DNA of 64,000 nucleotides, from positions 94,625,172-94,689,171 of the forward strand of contig CM046003.1 of the NCBI GenBank assembly GCA_025175895.1, written 5' to 3'. The notes beneath the pieces are model-generated. The model was not told where the DNA came from, searched no databases, and was given only the letters and a program-made list of their open reading frames with translations. The DNA comes from Wurfbainia villosa. Taxonomy: Eukaryota; Streptophyta; Magnoliopsida; Zingiberales; Zingiberaceae. Position numbers and translations under genes: made by a program. Position 1 is the stretch's first letter. Each line of letters begins with the position of its first letter. Below are positions 10,751 to 24,500 of this stretch, piece after piece.

Positions 10751-12581
10751 TCCATTGTCACCAATGATGGTGCTTCTATCCATCAGCCCCCACCGATGGG
10801 GGCAGGAGAGGATCTCCTTTCTCCACTGGAGGGACACCTCTTCTTAGTCGGTGTTGACTACTTGCGGTAGAGGGTGAAAAGTGGGAAAGAGCACCAGTCC
10901 TATTCTCATCCTTTAAGAAGAGAGAGCTCCTCTCTTAAACAGGTGGTAGAACTTGTGGCACTCATATAATGAATTTATGTTAAATTATCTTAATGTTATG
11001 AAGATTGTAAATATTCACATCTCTTAATATAGGCTATGAAATCTAGAGCTAAGAGCATAGTTGTGCTTAAAAGACTTTCAGAATTGTAATGATTTTAGTT
11101 TGAAGTGATTTTAAGATTCCGAAAATTATCTTTGAATTTTGACCAAATTCACGGATGAACTTTAACACCTTAAAAATAATTCAAACAATTGCATTCCTTA
11201 CATCATCCAAAGTTCAATCATATCTTTAGAGATTAGACATGGATCTCATAGCATATATAGAGAGATATAGATTTTTGAAATCTTTATAACCTTGAAATCT
11301 AAATTCTAAGATTTCAAAAATCCAATCTCTCAATCTAACTTATAAAATATAGGTATAAAAATATGGTTGCATTCAAAATGAGAATGCTTTCAAGAGTATG
11401 ATGATCCTAATTTGATATGATTTTAAGGTTCCTAAGCATGTTGATAGCCTTAAAACACCTCCAAATATTTTCAAACTAAGTTCATTATATTTCTTATATC
11501 ATTCCGAAAACAATTATACTTTTAGATATGGATTTCATAACCTAAAAAAAATGAATTTTTGAAATTGACACATTTTGAAATATTTTAAGAGTTGTGTAAT
11601 GATATTACAAATAAAGAATTGTCAAATGATACCCATTAATTGAACATAACAAATTTAAAAATCGTTCGAAGAACTCAACTATTATATATCATACAATATC
11701 AATTGACTACTGATAAAGTAATGAACGAATGTTAAGTATGCATTTTGATAATTTTGAAATTTTACCTATGCAATTCGATAATTTGTTGCAAGACAAATGA
11801 AGTGTAAAGTTGTCGTATTGGCTTCCTTTAATTGTTAATTCAAAATAATTTAAATGCGATGCATAATAAAAAAGAATATGTCCAATAAGGTTTTCAATAC
11901 ATTTTCTACGACATTAAGGAAAAAAAACCTGAAAACGAGTGCAAATACAAGGTTGACCTACCTTTGTATTGAAATCATCAGTGGCTTGAGCTACACAATA
12001 CAATGACAACAGAAAGATTGTGCATTCCCTTGATATACTGCTTTACAAAATAACAAAAATGATTGCTTGTGGATAAATACCACAATTGAATTTTAGATAC
12101 TTATGCATCCCTTATCATGCATTGTACAAAAAACTAGCAGCAGTTCCAGAGAACCCCAAAAGCATACTCATGAGAATTGGTTTGAGAAACAAGTAATGGC
12201 GCATTGTTAAAATTTTGCAAATAAATGTAGCAACAACTTCAAATTTAAATAATAATGATAATAAAAGAATGATGAATCGTTTGTGCTAGTATAATGTCTT
12301 GTAGATTAATGGTAGTAACAGTATCACAAGGAAATTATCCAGGTGAACGCCAATGTTATTTCTATGCTATCACAACTAAATTAACCATGTGAACGCCGAT
12401 GTTATTTCTATGTTACGACTTAAAATGGGAAAGGATACCTTTGTTCTCAGACGACTACACACATCCACAAAGTTTCACAGACGGAGTGGCCGCAAAAGAA
12501 ACACAAACAGAACCCATGAGTGAGTACCCAAGGCAATTAATTGGTCAAACCAATGTGTTCAAAAAGGGCTGCAAGCAGTAG
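10751..12581. other. AT-rich intergenic sequence and VAP27 3' flank
   Basis: No open frame or repeat family is recognised from 10751 to about 12100. The last few hundred bases before the stop codon at 12582 must hold the 3' UTR and polyadenylation signals of the minus-strand gene. No single signal can be chosen from the sequence alone. Confidence 0.5.
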
Positions 12582-15500
12582 TCACTTGAACGTGTAGCCC
12601 AGGACAACTCCAAGCAAAGCAATAATTATCAAAAACATCAACGAGAAGCCACCTTGTCTCATACTCACTTCTCGCCTCGTAAATTCCTGCATAGATCGAG
12701 CAAAGACAAGTTAACGACTTCCTTTATTTTTTTTCCTTTTACACAAGCACTTTGCTTGCCGGAATGAGGTTGCTCATATCAGCTTTGCATGAACATACAG
12801 GAAATGTACATGTATTCAAAAATTGCATGAGCCTTGTTATGAAGAAAAAAATTGTAAGCATGTGATCTGATCCACTGTATTAAAAAATGGCCAAAGATTT
12901 TATGGTGCAACTTTTGATTAGAGCTAAAGTTACGAGGGTAAAGAGAGACTGCAGAAAGCTCTAGTGAAAATAATTGACAAAATGGTTTAAGAGATCCTAA
13001 AGAGCTGTGACTACTGGCTTCATGATTATAGTGAAATTATCACCTCGCAACACAGAATGTCATATGATAAAAGATGCAATTTAACAGGAGAAAGAATCCT
13101 GAGGCATTGTTAACCATTCAAAGCCTTACCAGTTCTCGTCTAAGTTTCTTGTTCTGTTCAACAGCAACATTCTTCTCCTCAGTCAACTTCATGAGTAGGG
13201 CAATATTCTGGATGAAGGAAAAGTCAGCAAAATATAAATGCAAAGCCAAGCAGCAATTCAGATAGAACATTAGCGATCAGGAATTGAAGAGCTAAAAAAG
13301 TATGGACGCAAGTATGGGAATTATGCATTCAAAAGTATAATCCCAATGCAATGCTAAATACTCCAATGTAATCTGTTTAAGAAAGTGAATAAGAAGCTGG
13401 AGTGACAATAAAAATTTGCTATGCATCCAAGTTATAATGTAACACAACCTAGTTAGTTATACATAAAGGGCAGCCCAGTGCACGAAGCTCCTGTTATGCG
13501 GGGTTCCAAGGAAGGATTCATTATACCCAACCTTACCTTACTTTTTGCAAAAGGTTGTTTTCAGGATTCGAACCCATGACCCCTAGGTCACAAGACAGCA
13601 ACTTTACCGTTGCATCAAGGCTCTCTTTCAACCTGATTAGTTATACATCCCAAAGATAAATTAAATTGTTAGGATAATGAACTTGCTCATCTGGTAGAAC
13701 AGCCTATTGCAACTGATGATCAATCAAGCATTTAGAAGTACACAAAATTTATCTGCCTAGGGATAAACAAAAAAAAAGGATCCTCTTGAGTTGGTAGATT
13801 GTGAATGAACATTAATCATCTCAATAAATTCAGAATGTTGGAAACATAAGTATAATAATGAACTCTTCATAGATAAAAATTATCCTATATTGGTGAAGTA
13901 AATCAAACATCAAATATCATGATAATATTGATGAAGTAAAAAAACACAAACAATCTATCATGCACCCATTACCACGCCACTGCCAAAATTAAACACGCAA
14001 AATTCATGATACAACTTTACAAGAAAATTCCATGTAGCATCCATCACAGAACTGAAATTTCCTAAGTGAGACTTGGAAGTCAAAAGACAATAAATGCAGT
14101 TACGGAGCATCTGCAGAGGCAGATAGGAATCTTGGCAGAAAAGGTCAAGTTTCTTGCAGGGATGTCCCATGGACATGAGCAAGGCACTTATCACCATTCA
14201 GTACGTGGGAAGGAACTAAAGTTATTGTGCTACAAGGACAGTACAAAAGACTCAGAAAACTTGTTCGGAATAAGCAATGTTAGAAAGCACTAGTTTCAGC
14301 TAAAAAAGACAACAAATTTTTAATCTCCAAGTCAATAAATCTAATAGATGATACAAGATTTTTCCTTGTGAACTTGTCACTGAACAAAGATTTCTTCTAA
14401 GACGGGATTGAAAGCTTAGTTCTTGCCCTAGAATTAAGACTGTTTTTCTTGTAGGAACTTGTGACAACTGAAAAGGAACACCTATTAAAGAGTATATGAC
14501 AGGACCTTTTGCACTGACGATGACTGTCCAAAACATATTTTCATGTCTTGATGGAACAACTCTTTTGCCCCCTTGGAAATATAAATGGTAGGCATAGCAA
14601 GAGCTATAATAGACTCCTAAATATTATCTAACAGAAGAGACCAACAAATTCATCTCTAGGAAGAGGACAAAAGCAATAAAGCATGTTTGCAAAGACCACG
14701 AGTCAAACTAAAAAGAACATGGTTCATACAACAAACGAGAGTATCTCCATGCGCAAGGCTACACTAGTTTCAAAATTGAGGAAATTCTCCATCCCTTCTT
14801 GACAAAGAAAACCCACAAATTTCAAAAGAACGACTGAAACAGCTCATCCTCCATCCAGCAGGAGAATGACAACAGACGAGTGAAATGAATAAGCCAACAA
14901 TATTACAAGAAAATAAATTGATAATGGTTCACACTCTTCTACAAACGAACTGTGTACATCCATATACAGTGACATAGATATTTGCAGTCCTTAAGTTATA
15001 TCACATAAGAGACTCAATTTCTAGTTTGGCTCATCATGCAATCTAATTAACACCAAACAACGCCACATGTGGGTAAGTGGATTGCTTATGCAAGCTAGTT
15101 GATAGTACAAGTCCAAGACTCCAATTTGCACTGAATAAGACCACATAAACAAGTCCAGACTCCAAGTTAAAACCAAATGAATTAACCAGTTTTAGACAAA
15201 TAAAAAAGCAAGAAAAACTATCACATGCATGGCTTAGGTTGATATATAACTTTTTCTTTACTATGGATCGCTTAGATTGATTAGTTTTGTTGTTGTATAT
15301 CGTGTGCATTATATTATGCAGATCACTTAAATTCTTTTTCATGTAAGGGTTTTACATGGCATTATTTATGCCAAGATAGTGATAAATGAGTGTCATTTAT
15401 GCAGATTTCATATGGTGATCAATTTGATATATTACGTGGAAAATGTAGATTTATTCATTGTGTTATAAAGACAATGATGTTATGCATCATTATGGAGAAT

Positions 15501-18500
15501 CCTATAGCCCCCAAGGCTAATCCAGTTGACAAGTACAAAGGGCTTGTGTGTAATAGGCAGGGATCAATTCCCGAAGAAGTCATAGCCTTGGACTATCGAC
15601 AACCCCTCTCCTTTGCGCTTACCAATTGGTGTCCTGATTTACCCCCCTCCACGGTAGGGGTAGTGGTAGGGGGTCGCTAATGTAGCGGTTCCATATTTTT
15701 TATTATGGATAATCCTATGGAGTATATATTCAATTTGTGAGTACATACCACCATAAATAAGTTACCAACTTAATGGGAGGGGAAAGCGTGGCCAATGCGA
15801 GAGGCAATACTAACTAGTTTAATGATAAAAGAAGAGCTTATGTCATGTTATTGACAGAGACTAGGAACAAATGCCTAAATCATAACCAGAGCCAAAGTTT
15901 AAAATTTTAAGTCATGCCGAAGTTTCAGTTTATGATCAAAACGATAAGGTTTCAATACCATATCACACCGCATCAATACAATTTCAATACTTTTTTAAAT
16001 AAAAATATATTGATTAAAAATATATTAATATTTGATTATTAGAGATACACACTGTTAAATTATATTTAAGATGTTAAAAGTTGAGTTGAAATTTTAATAT
16101 TATCTCGTAAAATATTTGATGTTTATTGAGTAAAAATTAATTTATGATTAGTTAAAGTCAACCAAGTAGACATGATAGGACCAAGTAATTAAACTAAATT
16201 TATATATATATATAAAAAGGTAGTCCGGTGCATGAAGCTCCCGTCATGCAAGGTCCCGGAGAAGGATTCATTGTATGCAGTCTTACCTTACTTTTTGCAA
16301 GAGGGTGTTTCCAGGATTCAAACCTGTAACCTTTAGGTCACAAGACAGCAAATTTATATATATAATAATTTAATTTATAATAATATGTTATAAAATTAGA
16401 AATTATATTATATTTTATTTTTATTTTTTTTTTACAATCTATTTTCTCTACCTTAAAGAAATTTATTTTTTTCTATTTACCTTATGGATAGATAGAGGGA
16501 GAAATTAATATTCTTAAAGAGGAATTTTTTCAAGGATAGATAGAATGAAAAAATCAACCATTGTTAAAGAGGTTTTTCTCCTCTATGTTTATCCTCATAG
16601 ACAGATGAAGGAGAAATTAACAATGAAGGAGAAAAAATTAACAGACCAAGGAGAAAAAATTAATAGAAAAAAATAAGGGAAGGAATTTAAATTAACGGTT
16701 AGAAATGAAAAATACTAAATAAATAAATAAATTTAAAAAAGATTTTAAAAAATAATAAATAATTACATTAAAAAACAGAGGCAACTGCGACCTCGTGGGA
16801 CAGAGGTCGTGAATGCCTCCGTGACTCTACCACCTCGCAAAGGATGCCATGAGGTCGCAATTTCATCGACAACACAATGCCTTCGTTGGTGGAACAGAAA
16901 GTTTCGCTCGTGTCAACTAGCACAACACGGTATTTGAATCCACGACTCAAGTCATGTTGTATTGACAAACCAAAAGGTGGACCAGAACTAGTTCGCAATT
17001 ACTCTTAAATGGCCTCGACTATTTGATTTAATTAAAGTTTCTTATATAACACCAAAGCAATGCATTGTCATTGCTTAAAGCTTTTTACTCGATATGTCTA
17101 AACTTTTGAAGGAGGAACTAGGGAGGCCTAATAGCTCATATCAATGAAACAACTAAGGTTGGGGGAATTAAGCAAACTAATGATGTGGTAGGCATGAAAT
17201 TGGAATCCACAAGAAAAAAAATGGAGTTGAGGCCATCTATCAAAGTTAGCTATAACAACAATGTCAAAGGTGCTAAACAACGGCTTAAAGAGTGAGATAA
17301 ACAAGGGCCAAACTTGTGCAAGTAAGAAATCCATCACAACTAAGGGAAAATAAACATTAAGCAATGCTCCTAGGAAGACTTGGTTATCATGGTTATCCCA
17401 AAGAGTGTCATTCTCTCAATTTCAGGGTCAAAGCCACACTACTAGAGGAGCAAATTACACAAGGATACTCTGAACTTGGTCTCCAATAAAGATGTATGGT
17501 CCTACTTGCCAAGGATGGGCCAAATGTTAAAGGAAAGCAGCTTGAACAACATGCCAATTGTGGGGTTTGGTGTAGGCCACCTTAATCCCAACAATTCCAA
17601 AACAAGGATGAAAAATTAGATAAAAAAGTTGTCCTAGCTGAGTGTCTTGGTTTAGATAATATAAGCTCCTTTGCAGCAACTTTGGTGCCATGGGCACTCT
17701 AAAGAGATTGTGAGAGCATGGCTATCAGTGTACAGTCCTTGCAGCATTAGATCTGGTGGATATTCCAGTGGTAATCTTAGGTGGATTTTAAAATACTGCC
17801 TAATATAAATACATATTTCTTGGTCTACCCTCATAAGTCGTAACTACCTCAAAATGGGGACAATTAGTAACAAGGATTAACTCACTTTGACTTTTGACGT
17901 GCTTAATTCATCCTTACAACAACCTGAAGGGCTTTGTACAATTAAACGGCAAACAAACTATGTGGAGAAAATTAAGAAAAACACATTGAAGTCATATTAG
18001 ACCAAAATGAATTTCTCAAATAAGGCCACTTGCATTTAATATAGGCCATTGAACTCAGGACATGGTGAAATTATTTAATGATAAGTTGCACATTGATTTT
18101 GCAATTTCCCGTCCTTCCGGCATAACTTCCAGGGGAAAACAAAGACATTTGAAATTTCATCCATGTTAACCAATGAGAAAGCATGTGGAAAAACCGTTTG
18201 GGAGAATGAATCCCCCCAATAAAAGTTTTAACAATCACTTGGTCCTTTTATAGTCCTGATCTGTAGCACCCATATATGTGTCACTCATCAGGCATCACAA
18301 TATTGCATCATTTATAGGTGACAACATCCATATGATCATTCAATCCCACCTAATAAAGACCACCAACAAAATCGTTCAAACAATATTTATCAAAATACTA
18401 TTGTAGAATGCCCCCATTTCATCAAAATTTTTCACAATGTTACTAGCACAATAAATGCTAAAGGATGATTAATCAAAAAAGGCAGAAAAAATGTGCATTT

Positions 18501-21500
18501 TCAATGTCAGTGTGCGTGAAAGAAAAGAATTTCAGTCTAATTATCAAAGTACACAGCCAAGGAGTATGCAAAACAATGCATGGTAGCATAAAATGCTATG
18601 TTCGCCAAAGAGTTGCATGAAAGTTACATGTAACCAGGATATTTCACATCTAAAAAGGGCAGCCCAGTGCACGGAGCTCCCGCTATGCGGAGTCATGGGG
18701 AAGAATTTATTGTATGCAGTTTTACTTTGCTTTGCAAGAGGCTGTTTTCAGAAATCGAATCCATGACCTCTATGTCACAAGGCAACAACTTTACTGTTGT
18801 GCCAAGTGGGCTCCACCATGGCAAGCCAAAACATCTGAACCAAGGAACCTAAGCGAAAAGAATGAACTGAGTTATGTGTGGTATGCCATGCATGCCCATC
18901 TTTGATGTGAACATATGCACTTATTGCCCATGGTGGTTAGTTTAGTACCCCTACACAACATGCAATGGCAACAGTGGGTTGCATGATAGGCATGACATTT
19001 CTTCATGGAATTGTCCAGAATGTACAAAGTAGGATGAGAAAAAAAAATGTTAGAGAAGGAATGATGAGATAAATCTGTGATCTTTATAAAAATAAATGTG
19101 AGAACAATTGTTAAACAATAATTTAATTTTGATGATACCTTTTGTATCTCCGGAAAGCTAGTGTAACACAACTTTAATTAATCCATAATTCTGGATATTT
19201 TCTATTTCATAACGATATTGTCAATAAGGCAGAAAAAATGTGCATTTTCAATATCATTCTGCGTGAAAGAAAAGAATTCCAGTCTAATTATCAAAGTACT
19301 CAGCCAAGGAGTATGCAAAACAATGCATGGTAGCATAAAATGCTAAGTTTGCCAAAGAGTTGTCTGAAAGTTACATGTAACCAGGATATTTCACATCTCA
19401 GAAGAATAAAATTATAGTGAATTTAGCACATGTGGGCCTCCACCATGGCATGCCAAAACATCTGAAACAAGGAACCTAAGGCGAAAAGAATGAACTGAGT
19501 TACATGTAGTATGCCATGCATGCCCATCTTTAATGTGAACATATGCACTTATTGCCCAAGGTGGGTTTAGTACCCCTACACAACATGCAATGGCAACAGT
19601 GGGTTGCATAATAGGCATGACATTTCTGTCCAGAATGTACAAAGTAGGATGAGAAAAAAAATGTTAGAGAAGGAATGATGAGTTAAATCTGTGATCTATA
19701 TAAAAATAAATGTGAGAACAATTGTTAAACAATAATTTAATTTTGATGATACCTTTTGTATCTCCGGAAAGCTAGTGTAACACAACTTTAATTAATCCAT
19801 AATTCTGGATATTTTCTATTTCATAACGATATTGTCAAAAGCCTGTGAGTGGGCCTATCCAAATCCAAAAATGGCTACACACTTAAGGCTGAGAACCGCA
19901 GAGCCCAGATCATCCAGAACAGGTGGTAGGAAGATTTAGTGTTCGTTGGGATCCAAGAGAACAAGTTTAATTTGGGTGGTAAAACTTGTTCCTTTCTTTT
20001 GTGAATTAGGTATATACTATATGAAATGGCTTACCTACTATAACTGCATATCAAACAACTATTCAGTGATACAGCACCTACACTCTCTAAAAGCTTACCT
20101 AGATGGTACCTAATAGCAAGCAAATAGTAGATGACTACACAACATAAACTCCACTTGTTCATAATTCCAACATTATCACATGCGATCAGAAACAAACAGT
20201 TAGGCCTTATCTATCTTCCAGCATGTAACATCCACTTACTTTAAGCACTCAAATGGCCCTCTCAATCCTATCTGAGCTGCAAGTTGGTCTTCATACAAGC
20301 AGCCTGATCCAAAAAACATAGCTGACCTATGAGGTGGGGGACTGCCACTCACTTAGACACTCAAAGGACCCAACACCGTCCCATGTGAGACTATGGGAGT
20401 AGAGCAGTCTAACCTTATGTTGCTCAGACTTGAATAAGAACTACGTGTCTAACACAATTATTTAAAGAAACTTTTTGAAGTAATCAATAAGGGCATCAAA
20501 TAGCTAGACTGTCAATGTCAGCATCTTGGTGTTCAATGCAGGAATGGAGGGGGAATATGAAGAGTTCAAGTATCAGAACTAAGAGCACTCTCTTGCCCAA
20601 GGTGTGGCTACATAGAAGGCAGGCTATTCCAACCCAAAATAACTAACCATTTAGGTAGATAACCTCTGCTTACTTTAGACACTAGAATAAATCATGCACT
20701 CTCCCATGTAGAAAAGTGTCCCTTATTAACTACTTCAGCTGAGGTTTGGTCGGCTTCATATCACATTAAAGGAAAAAAGAGTAGCCCACATGTTGAGAGT
20801 GGTCCACCGTTCTTGTGTGACTAAGTATAGGAGTCTTTAGGTGTTTTAAGTAAAAAACGGTTCACCACTCACTATTTTGGATGAGTTAGAGACGCTCCCA
20901 ACCCTTAACATGATATTGCAACAGACTCAACTCAATATTCAAAATTGGCCCATATGAATCCAAATTAAATTGATCCGGATTAGTCTTTTATATCTGATTT
21001 TGTCCCAAGAATCGGACGTCAATCAGAAAACCACAAAACACTTTTAGATTTAGCCATAATCAATAGAAATACAAATAAATCAGCAAGCTGGAGTGTAAAC
21101 TGTTTAAACGATTCTCCAAGTCAGTCCATGATCAATGATTTTTCTAAAATCACCAATGTCTAGCCAATTCAGAAAATCTTCCAGTCAAACGTTACAGAAT
21201 ACAGAAAAAACAAAGGATATGAAGAATATGAGCAGGAAATTCAGAGATGAAGTGTACAGACTCATGGCATCTGCTTGGTGCTAGAAATCATTGGAAATCA
21301 TCATCGCTTGAAGAAGAAATAGGTGGCAGTTGTGAGAGCTATTCCCTAGAGAGAGGAGTAATTGATGGTATTCTTCGAAAATAGTAATTGTGGATGATTA
21401 ATACTCATAAAGGAAACATAAATAAAATATTTAATAAGATGTACTGTGTAAAAGTGAGGTTAATGTACAATAGGTAGTATATAATGTTTAACAGCTAAGA

Positions 21501-24500
21501 ATTAAGGCACAACTATAAGGTTAGGCAAAAGTTGAGAAAATAAGTAGAATGTAGCGGGACATAACGTATAATTGTTGGTGCAATCGGTCCAGATCACGAT
21601 TGACCAGACTCAAGTGAAACTCGAGTAAGGTTTTGATGTTTGACAATGGATTTGACCATTGTTTGACAATATAGTTTGACTATATGACAAATGGATATTT
21701 AGAATATCCAAGGTCATATGGGAGAGATTGTGATGAGGAGATTGTTGGAGCAATCTGCCTCAGGTCGAGTAGAAGTCCAAGTATGACACTTGACATGGAG
21801 AAGTCCAAGATTGGATTCTTGACAATGAAGAAGTCCAAGTATGAATACTTGGCAAGGAAAAGTCCAAGGGTGAAGTCTTGGCAAAGGAAAGTCCAAGTAT
21901 GGATACTTGGCAAAGGAAAAATCCAAGGGTGTAGTCTTGGTCGTGTAAGTCCAAGTGTGTAGTCTTGACGGTGAAAGTCCAAATATGGATATTTGATAAA
22001 GGAAAAGTCCAAGGGTGTAGTCTTGACCACGTAAGTCCAAGTGTGTAGTCTTGACGGTAAAAGTCCAAGCATTGGGACTTGACAATGAAGAAGTCCCGAA
22101 GGCGCGGCCTCTTAGCAAAGAAGACTCGATGGCATGACATAGCCGATGGAAGCGCCTGAAGGCTCGCAAAGGGTGAACGAGTCATGGAGGACTCGGATGG
22201 ATCCTGAGGGCGTGAGGCTGATGGATGTGGCTAGAAGGCTTAGGTCTAGGCTAAGGGTGAGTATCAAGTATGAGAGGATCATGCTTGAGTTAAACCTCAT
22301 ATTTGAGGTTTACCAGTCAACTAATGGTTTTGGTCAATCGACTGGTCGAGTGTTTGGCACTCGGGAGACCTAGTAGACTCGAACAATCGACTGGAATTAT
22401 GACCCGGTCGATTGGTCACGTAGTCGACTGTAGCTCGACTGTTGTTGTGGCTCTGACAGTCGACTGATCACTGACAGTCGACTGTCATGGATGGGCAGTC
22501 AACTGGCCATAAGTGGACAGGGCATAGAAGGTCTCGTAGTCAACTGAGCAATCGACTACTGGCTTGACAGTCGACTAATGATAATGGCAATCGACTGCTC
22601 AAGTATACGTTGGACAGAATTCAACGTGGATTAGTCCGTTGTGAGACAACAAATAGGTGAGCAGTCGACTGGGGTCTTTTAGCAATCAACTGAAATCCAG
22701 TCCGATACAGGTTATAAATGGAGCAGCTTGTGGAGAATTCGACAGCGATTTTTGGGAGATTTTGAAGGGGAAGTATCGTTGCATTCCAGACCTTCAAGAG
22801 TCATCCAAGCAACCAACAAGATCAAACAAAGTTCTCTTCATTTGTAAAGTGCTTTTGTATTTGCATTTCTTCTTTATATTGTATTATTGTAATCTCTTGT
22901 ACGAGGTTTCTCCACCTCCGACGTGTTGCCGAGAATGAGAGGTTTTAGTGAGGATAGATCACTAAGCACAGTCGTGGAGTAGGAATCATAGGTTTCGAAT
23001 CACGTAAAATCTCCTTATTGTGATTGTATGTATTTTTGTCTTGTGTATTTCGTATTTCGCTGCTAATATTTTTGTAGAGACAAACACGCAATCAAAACGT
23101 GAATCGAACGATGCTATTCAACCCCCCCCCCCCTCCCTCCCTTCTAACGCATCAAATTGGTCCCAACAATAATAGCTACATGCAATATGGCAGATAAAAA
23201 ATACATGTAATTATTACCTTAAAACAGTTACATAATTAGATATTATCATATTAGTAAGCTAAATTATATAATAAAAAACAATTTCCAAGTCAATTAGAAT
23301 ATTTTTCATATTGTTATAATAATAAATAAGCATAAGTTATACATGCACCCCCTAGTTTAGGGGTGTTTCCATGTTACCCTCCTATCTTCCAAAAAATCTC
23401 CACTTTGTTTCACCATGCAGGTTATTTAGACCACTCTAATGGGAGGTACATAGAATAACATGGGGTGTGCATAGAACTCATCCTAGTTAAATAAGTCATT
23501 TGATGGACTAAATTGAAGATTTTTGGAAAAAAAAAAAGGAGGTACATGGAATACCAATAAGCTATAAGGGGTGTATATTGTTAGGGCAATCAACCCATGA
23601 ATGATGTATTTTGATGTGTGTGACAAAGATTTAAGTTAGATTGTTTATGGATTTGACGAGTGTGTTGAAGTCGTCCAGGACTTAGTAATTCACACATGGT
23701 TAGCTTGACAAAGCATTGACAAGATCACCATCTCATGACTCAGTCCTTGAGTCGGTGAAGGACGGCATTGCGAAGTCATGCGCTTGATGCATCCGAGGGA
23801 CCGCCGGACGAGAAGCATTGGAGTGAAGCCAAGGAAACAAACTTCAGGGCGAGACGCGAAGGATGACATTGCAAAGTCGTGCGTTTGGTGCATCCGAGGG
23901 ACGTGGCCGGACGAAGAGAGCTTCAAAGCGAAGGACTCCAAGGGAGATGAGAGTTAGCGATTATAACCCGAGATAGGGTAGCTCATAGGTGAACTTGGCC
24001 GAATGTCTAAGTCAAGTGTCAGATGCTCAACCAAAGGTTGGTTTGAGGTTTTACCCGACATCAATCGACTGCTATAGGTAGCAGTCGACTGCTCTAGGTC
24101 AATTGGACTCGACCGGTGTTCTACTGAACCGTTTCTGACCCAACAGTTAACTGCTAGGGTTTGGTAGTCGGCTGTTCGACTATCAGTCGACTGCCAAGGG
24201 ACGGCAGTCGACTGATTGAGGCAAGTTCGGGTACAAAAGCTTTGACAGTCGAGTGATCTCGTCGGTCACTCGACTGTTGGCTCCATCAGTCGACTGATGG
24301 GAAGATCAGTCGACTAATGTGAGAGTCGTTGGTTGGAATCCAACGTGGATGAAGTCGTTGTGAGGCAACGGCTATAGCAGCAGTCGACTGATGGCTGCAT
24401 CAGTCAACTACTCGGTGTCCAACGGGAAGAATGGCCTCTTCCCTATAAGAAAGGGCCTTGGGTCACTTGGGATGGATAATGCTTGAACTTCAATCATACT

